The notes under the pieces: model-generated | Seen by the model: the letters and a program-made list of their open reading frames with translations, nothing else | Told to the model about the DNA's origin: nothing | Database searches by the model: none | In this document: positions 58,192 through 64,000 of the stretch, one piece after another | Layout of the letters: each line of letters starts with the position of its first letter | Numbering within the stretch: the stretch's first letter is position 1 | Position numbers and translations under genes: made by a program | Assembly: GCA_024236395.1 (NCBI GenBank) | Contig: JACKKO010000001.1 | Location: forward strand, 248,001 to 312,000 | Direction of reading: 5' to 3' | DNA length: 64,000 nucleotides | DNA from: Hyphomicrobiales bacterium | Lineage (GTDB): Bacteria > Pseudomonadota > Alphaproteobacteria > Rickettsiales > JACKKO01

Positions 58192-58673
58192 CAGAGCTAA
58201 AACAAATACATGTTGGGAACGGTATTCAAAATAAGAATACAACCATCAGCCTGCCCGAACTGGTTGAGGATATTAAGCGCCTGGGACTGTTACTGGCAAT
58301 GGAAACCGACTATCTGCGTGCGCTGGATTATGGCAACCTTAAGGCATTGCAGGATGAAAAACTCAAACTGGTTTATACGCTGGAAATAAAAAAGAAAGTC
58401 ATCGCACATAATCCGGGTGTGCTGGTGGATCAAACACCGGCTGGTCTGGTGCAGTTGAAGGAAGTGCAGCGTATATTAGAAGATATCATGCTGGAAAATG
58501 AACGCGAACTTTATAAAGCGCGTGAGGTTAACCGGCTTGTGGTGGAGGCGATTGTGGATGTGGTGGAAGAACATCTGGATAGTATGCGCGGGTACCAGGG
58601 TAGTCGCTTTAAGGTGCAGGGTGCCCATACTCGCAAGGATATGCCTTCATTAACATTTAATGAGTCAGTGTAG
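58188..58673 (+). CDS. flgN: FlgN-like export chaperone
   Basis: A 161-residue helical protein directly before flgK-flgL, the place of FlgN, the chaperone that delivers the hook-filament junction proteins FlgK and FlgL. Helices such as LVEDIKRLGLLLAMETDYLR and VQRILEDIMLENERELYKAR, and a flexible C terminus, agree with the FlgN fold. Sequence similarity is weak, so the name rests mainly on context. The start overlaps the flgJ stop. Confidence 0.7.
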   Translation: MTELKQIHVGNGIQNKNTTISLPELVEDIKRLGLLLAMETDYLRALDYGNLKALQDEKLKLVYTLEIKKKVIAHNPGVLVDQTPAGLVQLKEVQRILEDIMLENERELYKAREVNRLVVEAIVDVVEEHLDSMRGYQGSRFKVQGAHTRKDMPSLTFNESV

Positions 58674-58679
58674 GATTTT

Positions 58680-61076
58680 ATGGTTTCAACCAGTGCCATC
58701 AGTTCGGCGTTAAGTGGCCTTAAGGTCAGTCAGGCATCGATCAATGTCCTGACGGATAATATCGCTAATGCCAATGCCGATGGTTATAGCCGCCGTGAGG
58801 TGACGCAGGCGGTACAGGTGGTTGGTGGTGTCCCGCGCGGTGTGGAAATTGAAAGCGTGCAACGCCGTGTGGATGATTTCCTTGAATCCAGTATTCGTAC
58901 ACAAACTTCACGTGCGGAACGGTATAAATCACTGGCATCGTATATGGACCGTGTCTCAGTACTTTTTGGCCAGCCAGAAGCGGGGAATAGTCTTGCCAGT
59001 GTGACGGATAATTTTCTCAATTCATTGAACGATCTTGCCAATAATCCGGATCAGGGTTTCTACAAATCGCTGACAGTGGAGCGAGCAAAGGAACTGGTTA
59101 GCCGTATATCCACAATGGCGAGTGACTTAGAAAATATTCGTTTCGCTGCAGATCAGGAGATCGAGAAACAGGTCACGATACTGAATGAAAAAATTGATGC
59201 CCTACGTGTGGTGAACCTTTCTATCAATGAAGCCAATGCGCGCGCGCAGGATAAAACAGCATTATTAGATCAGCGCGATAAGTTAATTCGTGATATCACG
59301 GAGATAGTTGACGTAGGTGTCGTGTATAAAGCATCCGAAGAGGTGGTACTGTTTACGAATTCGGCAGAGCTGGTATCTCCAGGCACACGTTACCAACTAT
59401 CATACACGCGGCAACCATCTGCTTCTGCGTTCATTAATGATGCGGAGTTTAATGCTATTACGGTGACGCCAGTGGATGCGGATGGTGTGGTGCTGGGCAG
59501 TGGTATCGATATGGTAACGTCCGGTTCCTCAGATGAAGTAACGACAGCCTTTGATTATGGTATCCTGAAAGGGCTGCTGGATGTGCGTGATACAGAAATT
59601 CCGAATATCTTGGCGCAGTTGGATGAGTTTGCCTCAACGTTTGCTGAAGAATTCAATGCAATCCATAATAATGGTTCAGGCTTCCCGCCACGTAATAGCA
59701 TCAATGGAACCACGTTGATTGCGGATACGGAAAGCCGTGTGATGAGTGGTCAGGTGCGGATTGCCTTGGTGGGTACGGATGGGCAGCCAATCAATGCGCC
59801 GTGGTCGAATGAAGATAAATGGCGTCCGCTTACACTGGATCTGGATACCCTCAACAGCGGTGCGGGGGATGGTATCCCCACGATGCAAACGATCGTGGAT
59901 GAGATTAATGAATATTACGGACCGCCGCAGGATCGTGTCAGTCTCGGTCCACTGGCGGATATTAAGTTGGTGGCAGTGAGTGATGATGCCGGGCCACCGT
60001 TTGAATTTGATTTTGAGCTGGATAATAGCGGGTCGTACGATGCCGTGTTTACGGTAACGAGTGTAACGGTGGCAGATGGAGGAGTAAGTGTAAGTGCTAT
60101 TCCCACTGCGCTCAGTACCACAGGCATTACCATGGAGCCAGGCGAACGTGCCCGTACCGGAAATACCAATACGGTGGATATTGATTTCTCCGGCGGTACG
60201 ACCGGACCCACTTACACCGTGCAGGTGGGGGTGCAGGTGGTTTCCAATGGCGTCACCTATACAGAAACGATTGACTATGTTGTCGATGCAACGGCAACAA
60301 GTGTACGCAATGATCGTTATATTGTAGATGGTATAAGTGGCAGCGGGGATGGACAGGTTGTTTCACCTACGGGTGTTAACCCCTATGTTGTTGCACGTAT
60401 TGTGGATTCGAATGGCAATCCCGCCAGCAGCGGTGAGGAAGGCTACCTGCAATTATACGGTTATAATAGTAGTTATCGTATTGTTATTGATGAACTGGAT
60501 AGTGAAGATGAAGGGACGCAAGCCAGCCCCAGCACGACGGCCACCGGCCGTGGGTTTAGCCATTATTTTGGTCTGAATAATTTCTTTGTGGAAAGCAGTA
60601 CGGTCAATAACAGTGCCTATAACATGGCAATCCGCAGCGATATCGTGGCAACGCCAGCAAAGATTACGACAGGGAACATCACACGCTCTGTGCAGCCATC
60701 CGATGGCACGGCACTGCATACGTATGAATTAGGTTCAGGAAGTAACTCTACGGTGCTGGCCCTTTCTGCCCTGCGTGAAACGGCAGTGAGTTTTGATAGC
60801 GCCGGTGGGATTGTGGATATCAGTACGACGCTGACAGATTACACGATCCAGATGACAAGCTACAGTGCATTGCAGTTGAAGACAGCAAACAATAGCCAGT
60901 CCCGCGAGGAAAGTTTGCTGGATTTATATAACACACGTCGTGATGAAGTTAGTGGAGTGAATTTGGATGAAGAGCTGGCAAATACTATTCTGTATCAAAC
61001 ATCCTATGCCGCATCAGCGCGGGTGTTGAACACGCTTTCAGAGTTATTTGATCTATTACTGGATTCGGTGAGGTAG
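58680..61076 (+). CDS. flgK: Hook-filament junction protein FlgK, long form
   Basis: A 798-residue axial protein. Conserved N-terminal D0 helix (SAISSALSGLKVSQASINVL then TDNIANANADGYSRREV) and C-terminal helix (VNLDEELANTILYQTSYAAS followed by ARVLNTLSELFDLLLD) match. It is longer than the ~550 residues of E. coli FlgK, because of an expanded middle (about residues 350-680) rich in Thr, Ser, Val and Gly, likely extra beta domains on the filament surface. It is 6 bases after flgN. Confidence 0.93.
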   Translation: MVSTSAISSALSGLKVSQASINVLTDNIANANADGYSRREVTQAVQVVGGVPRGVEIESVQRRVDDFLESSIRTQTSRAERYKSLASYMDRVSVLFGQPEAGNSLASVTDNFLNSLNDLANNPDQGFYKSLTVERAKELVSRISTMASDLENIRFAADQEIEKQVTILNEKIDALRVVNLSINEANARAQDKTALLDQRDKLIRDITEIVDVGVVYKASEEVVLFTNSAELVSPGTRYQLSYTRQPSASAFINDAEFNAITVTPVDADGVVLGSGIDMVTSGSSDEVTTAFDYGILKGLLDVRDTEIPNILAQLDEFASTFAEEFNAIHNNGSGFPPRNSINGTTLIADTESRVMSGQVRIALVGTDGQPINAPWSNEDKWRPLTLDLDTLNSGAGDGIPTMQTIVDEINEYYGPPQDRVSLGPLADIKLVAVSDDAGPPFEFDFELDNSGSYDAVFTVTSVTVADGGVSVSAIPTALSTTGITMEPGERARTGNTNTVDIDFSGGTTGPTYTVQVGVQVVSNGVTYTETIDYVVDATATSVRNDRYIVDGISGSGDGQVVSPTGVNPYVVARIVDSNGNPASSGEEGYLQLYGYNSSYRIVIDELDSEDEGTQASPSTTATGRGFSHYFGLNNFFVESSTVNNSAYNMAIRSDIVATPAKITTGNITRSVQPSDGTALHTYELGSGSNSTVLALSALRETAVSFDSAGGIVDISTTLTDYTIQMTSYSALQLKTANNSQSREESLLDLYNTRRDEVSGVNLDEELANTILYQTSYAASARVLNTLSELFDLLLDSVR

Positions 61077-61078
61077 TT

Positions 61079-61972
61079 ATGGTTGAGCGCATTGGTACGG
61101 CAACATTCTTTGCACAGACTATTAGTGATGTGCGTTCCGGGCAATCGCAACTGGCTGAATTACGGCGTCAGATTTCAAGTGGCGTTAAAGCAGCAGACTT
61201 TGCGCAGTTGGGAACAGAGACAGTTCCCATTATGGATCTGCGCAGTTCGATTGATAGCACCAAGCAGTATCAGCGTCAGAATGAGTTAACGCTGACACGT
61301 CTGGACATCATGGAAACATCTATCAATAAATTACAGGAACTTGCTGAAGGTTTGAAGTCGCAGGTAGCGCTGAAGCGTTCAGCAGCAGGAGCATCACTGG
61401 ATCTGACTATTTATGCAGAGTCATCGCTGGATCAGATCAAAGATATGTTGAATGTCAAAGCATTTGGTAGCTACCTGTTTGGTGGTTCCAAAACGGACAC
61501 CCCCCCACTTTCCGGCAATATCGAGAATATTGGCACGAATGGTTCACCCACGTCTGACTATTATCAGGGCGATGATTTTCTGGCCAATATTCGTGCGACA
61601 AAAAATCTGACGGTAGAATATGGTGTGACAGCAGATGATTCAGCATTCCAGAAACTTATCGGGGCATTCAGTTATCTGCTGCGGCCTGATAATACGGCAA
61701 ATCTGGATCAGGCTGCCGCACTAACCAATGAAGCGGTGGAAGAGCTTACCAATGTGCGGACACGCGTGGGTACAAGTGCGCGTACTCTGGAAGAAGCCAA
61801 TAGTACCCATGACGCTGTAACGTTGCAGTTGGAGCAATTGCTGAAAGATTCAATCGGCACGGATATTACGGAAGCTACAATCAAAGTGTCAGAGCTGGAG
61901 CTATTGCTGACAGCAACATTCCAGACATTTGCGCGTGTGCAGAAGTTGTCCCTGACCCAATATCTGGGGTGA
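61079..61972 (+). CDS. flgL: Hook-filament junction protein FlgL
   Basis: Adapter between FlgK and flagellin, 297 residues. The N-terminal flagellin-like helix (VRSGQSQLAELRRQISSGVK), the central variable part, and the C-terminal helix (TLQLEQLLKDSIGTDITEAT, LELLLTATFQTFARVQKLSL) are all present. It starts two bases after the flgK stop. Confidence 0.92.
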   Translation: MVERIGTATFFAQTISDVRSGQSQLAELRRQISSGVKAADFAQLGTETVPIMDLRSSIDSTKQYQRQNELTLTRLDIMETSINKLQELAEGLKSQVALKRSAAGASLDLTIYAESSLDQIKDMLNVKAFGSYLFGGSKTDTPPLSGNIENIGTNGSPTSDYYQGDDFLANIRATKNLTVEYGVTADDSAFQKLIGAFSYLLRPDNTANLDQAAALTNEAVEELTNVRTRVGTSARTLEEANSTHDAVTLQLEQLLKDSIGTDITEATIKVSELELLLTATFQTFARVQKLSLTQYLG

Positions 61973-62055
61973 GGAAGTAACAGGAAGAAAAAGAAGTTCA
62001 CTGTGGGGAACCGGAAGACGATGAAATATTTATTACAATGGAAGGAGATGCTACT

Positions 62056-62604
62056 ATGCACCTATCAACACATGCCTCAGCGGCGGAAACACATCAATCG
62101 GGAGCGATTCTTATGACCGGAGAAGCGACGCAATCAAACGAAGCATCACAGCATCAGGAGATTGAAAGCCGTTTCGGGAAAATTTCCGTCAATCTGGATC
62201 AGGCCATCTTCTTCCCACGGGGATTACTGGGTATTCCTGGAGAGTTGCATTTTTGCCTGGCGGATTTTCCGGAAGATCGTCAAATGGGAAGCTTCCGGTT
62301 GTTACAATGTCTCAATGATCATACGCTGTCGTTTGTGGTATTACCGCTCGGTTTGGAGAATGATTTCATTGAACATGCTGATTTGCAAGAATGCTGTTCA
62401 GTGACGGGTATTGACCCGGATCAACTGCTAGTGCTGCTGATTATTTCTGTCAATCGTGTACCTGGGTCTGTGCGTGTCACCGCAAACCTGCGTGCACCGG
62501 TAGTGGTGGATGCTGAGGGACGCTTTGCTGGTCAATATGTATTCCCCACGAATAAGTACGATATTAACCACGTACTCTCAGCGACACAAACAGGCGATAA
62601 TTAA
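62056..62604 (+). CDS. fliW: Flagellar assembly factor FliW
   Basis: A 182-residue FliW family protein, which binds flagellin and also sequesters the RNA-binding protein CsrA. The conserved core is visible: GKISVNLDQAIFFPRGLLGI near residue 43, LPLGLENDFIEHADLQEC, and LLVLLIISVNRVPGSVRVTA. AAGGAG is eight bases before ATG 62056; ATG 62038 would add six residues. The N-terminal 35 residues are a polar extension absent from shorter family members. csrA is not in the window. Its place after flgL follows the bacterial flgKL-fliW order. Confidence 0.88.
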   Translation: MHLSTHASAAETHQSGAILMTGEATQSNEASQHQEIESRFGKISVNLDQAIFFPRGLLGIPGELHFCLADFPEDRQMGSFRLLQCLNDHTLSFVVLPLGLENDFIEHADLQECCSVTGIDPDQLLVLLIISVNRVPGSVRVTANLRAPVVVDAEGRFAGQYVFPTNKYDINHVLSATQTGDN

Positions 62605-62607
62605 AAC

Positions 62608-63789
62608 GTGGGGGAGGTGCATCCCGCCACTGTTTTTTCCTACACTGCATCATTTGAATGTTTAGGGCCGGAATGTGCGGATACCTGTTGCCGTGGTTGG
62701 GATATGCAAATGGATCCGGTGCGTAAAGCACTCTATGCTGAGAAGGCACCAGAGCTGTTGGGTGCACTGATGGAGAGTGATGCCGGCGTTGTTATGCGCC
62801 GTGATCCGGAAACCGGGTATTGCATTAAGCTGGAACAGGGATCCTGCAGTATTCACCGTGATCGCGGGACGGAATTTTTGGGTGATGCCTGTCATTTTTA
62901 TCCGCGTATCACACGCCAGTTTGGTGATGTGGTTACAATGGCGGCGACGCTTTCCTGCCCGGAAATTGCCCGGAAAGTACTATTTGACCCAACGCCGTTT
63001 GGAGAAGAAACACAATCGTTGCAACGGTTACCATATAGTCTGAAAGATTATTTGCCGGAAGGTGTGACGAGTGATGCCGTGCCGACTGTACGTAAAGCGC
63101 TACAGAATATGGTTACACAGTCTTCCAGTGCGGAACAAGCGATGGCATCGCTTGTGAATATTGCCGGGTCGCTGCACTTTACTCCGCCCCAAAGCTGGGC
63201 AGAGGGCATTACGATGTTGGTAAATTCTGCTTCATCCCGGTTGCCAAAAGCGGAAATGTCCGAAACAGACCCGTATCTATTGGTGCAATTACTGGCAGGG
63301 TTGCAGCATGCAATGCAGAAAATAGTGCCCAAACGTTTTGTGGAAACCGAGCAACGGATTCAGCGGGTGTTGGGTATTAGTATACAACCCGAAACATTGG
63401 ATCTGACGGTATCACGCGATCATGTGGGGCGTTATGCGCAGCTCTCTAAGAACTGGTCGATTATAGCAGAAGGGCAGCGTATATTACGGCGCTGGTTACA
63501 GGCACAGCTGATTGTTTCGGCGTTTCCTTATGCCGGTTTTGGTGGAAGTATACAGGAACGAGCACAGCTTATTGCCATTCGTTTTGCGGTGGTACGGTTG
63601 GGGCTGATATGCTTATGGGCAGAACAAGATAAAACACCGGATGCAGAAAGTATTATCATGGTCATACAGGGCTTATCGCGCTTTCTGGACCATCTGGCAG
63701 AGCCGGAATTGTTCCTGGGTATCGCAAAGGACGCAGGGTGGAACCGGGAAGCACGCCTAAGAGGGCTGGTTGGTGATACCAGCGGTTGA
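62608..63789 (+). CDS. FliB-like flagellin lysine-N-methylase family protein
   Basis: A 393-residue protein with the FliB N-terminal cysteine pattern: CLGPECADTCCRGWDMQMD near residue 16, GYCIKLEQGSCSIH near 69, and GDACHFYPRITRQFGD near 93 (C-x-F/Y-P-R). Salmonella FliB methylates lysines of flagellin. The remainder is helical with no other recognisable domain. The start is GTG 62608; GTG 62617 is possible. It directly follows fliW (3 bases), which fits flagellin modification. Flagellin itself is not in the window. Confidence 0.8.
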   Translation: MGEVHPATVFSYTASFECLGPECADTCCRGWDMQMDPVRKALYAEKAPELLGALMESDAGVVMRRDPETGYCIKLEQGSCSIHRDRGTEFLGDACHFYPRITRQFGDVVTMAATLSCPEIARKVLFDPTPFGEETQSLQRLPYSLKDYLPEGVTSDAVPTVRKALQNMVTQSSSAEQAMASLVNIAGSLHFTPPQSWAEGITMLVNSASSRLPKAEMSETDPYLLVQLLAGLQHAMQKIVPKRFVETEQRIQRVLGISIQPETLDLTVSRDHVGRYAQLSKNWSIIAEGQRILRRWLQAQLIVSAFPYAGFGGSIQERAQLIAIRFAVVRLGLICLWAEQDKTPDAESIIMVIQGLSRFLDHLAEPELFLGIAKDAGWNREARLRGLVGDTSG

Positions 63790-63836
63790 GCGTGATGCGC
63801 TTTCGTTGTATGTAAGAGGAACATTCCGGGAGCAAA

Positions 63837-64000
63837 ATGCGGCGTTTACTGACTAAAAAATCATCACCTGCTGAACCTGAGAAACAGGAAGGGCCACCAT
63901 TGGTAATGGCGTTACGCCATCATCAGCAGGGGCACCTGAAGCGTGCGCAGGCACAATATTTTAAAGTGCTGAAGAAACAGCCTGATAATGCCGATGTAAC
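63837..64000 (+). CDS. TPR-containing protein, start only (3' end outside window)
   Basis: The first 54 codons, from ATG 63837 with GGGAG just upstream. After a short basic N terminus (MRRLLTKKSSPAEPEK), a TPR unit appears: MALRHHQQGHLKRAQAQYFK, then VLKKQPDNADV. TPR proteins at this place in alphaproteobacterial flagellar loci often carry a C-terminal O-GlcNAc-type glycosyltransferase acting on flagellin, but that part lies outside the window. It follows the fliB-like gene by 47 bases. Confidence 0.6.
   Translation, partial: MRRLLTKKSSPAEPEKQEGPPLVMALRHHQQGHLKRAQAQYFKVLKKQPDNADV

Noticed and set aside
1..64000. CRISPR arrays, tRNA or rRNA genes, insertion sequences, prophage
   Set aside because: No direct-repeat arrays, cloverleaf sequences, transposases, integrases or phage genes were found on reading the window.

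Overview
The window comes from a free-living or predatory alphaproteobacterium of moderate GC content. The evidence is gene order and family type: zapA–6S RNA–5-FTHF cyclo-ligase; priA and a small transaldolase upstream of an F1-only ATP synthase operon (atpHAGDC with no F0 genes); FliX next to flgI; DksA lacking most zinc cysteines; a Fur/Mur-type regulator; an NDUFS6-like zinc-finger protein; and a K+-insensitive H+-pyrophosphatase. The assignment to Alphaproteobacteria is solid. A deep-branching, Micavibrio/Rhodospirillales-like position is only a guess. Genes are tightly packed; almost all are core genes. I see no rRNA, tRNA, CRISPR array, prophage or insertion sequence.

Layout. 1-5 kb: tail of an M48/TPR protease, a DsbA-like oxidoreductase, then leftward ymdB, fau, 6S RNA, zapA, a coiled-coil gene and a Bax1-I protein. 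5-14 kb: acetyltransferase and glycosyltransferase; leftward TPR protein-ispE; leftward yfgM-bamB-der (outer-membrane assembly and ribosome maturation). 12.6-19.3 kb: malate synthase, mutY, hppA, zinc-finger protein, queE-queC (queuosine). 19.5-27.5 kb: aspS, priA, an ORFan, transaldolase, YgjP-like peptidase, fur, gltA. 27.6-34 kb: a small two-gene unit of unknown function, then the F1 operon, which carries a four-helix-bundle gene inserted between atpG and atpD. 34-49 kb: lnt, ubiG, a chemoreceptor, hisN, dadA, plsC, ydcF, a zinc-ribbon protein, a thioredoxin-like protein, a flippase-like membrane protein with a glycosyltransferase, and dnaE. 49-56 kb: a proline-rich ankyrin protein, ilvD, a hypothetical, ispB, dksA. 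56-64 kb: fliX, and divergently flgI-flgJ-flgN-flgK-flgL-fliW-fliB-like gene and the start of a TPR gene, the hook-junction/filament part of a flagellar locus behind a sigma-54-type promoter.

Most noteworthy: (i) the four-helix-bundle gene inside the ATP synthase operon is flanked by inverted runs of a GAATCnn heptamer that define a 456-bp unit; (ii) at least seven genes have a -10 hexamer 6-8 bases before the start codon and usually no Shine-Dalgarno, implying leaderless mRNAs; (iii) ispE has its conserved N terminus but no canonical start codon, only ATA at the right place; (iv) two perfect palindromes lie between the atp operon and lnt; (v) a previously easy-to-miss 53-codon gene heads an uncharacterised pair; (vi) MutY has Glu where the catalytic Asp is expected. 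No obviously new multi-gene defence or metabolic system is visible; the heptamer-flanked insertion is the best candidate for an undescribed element.
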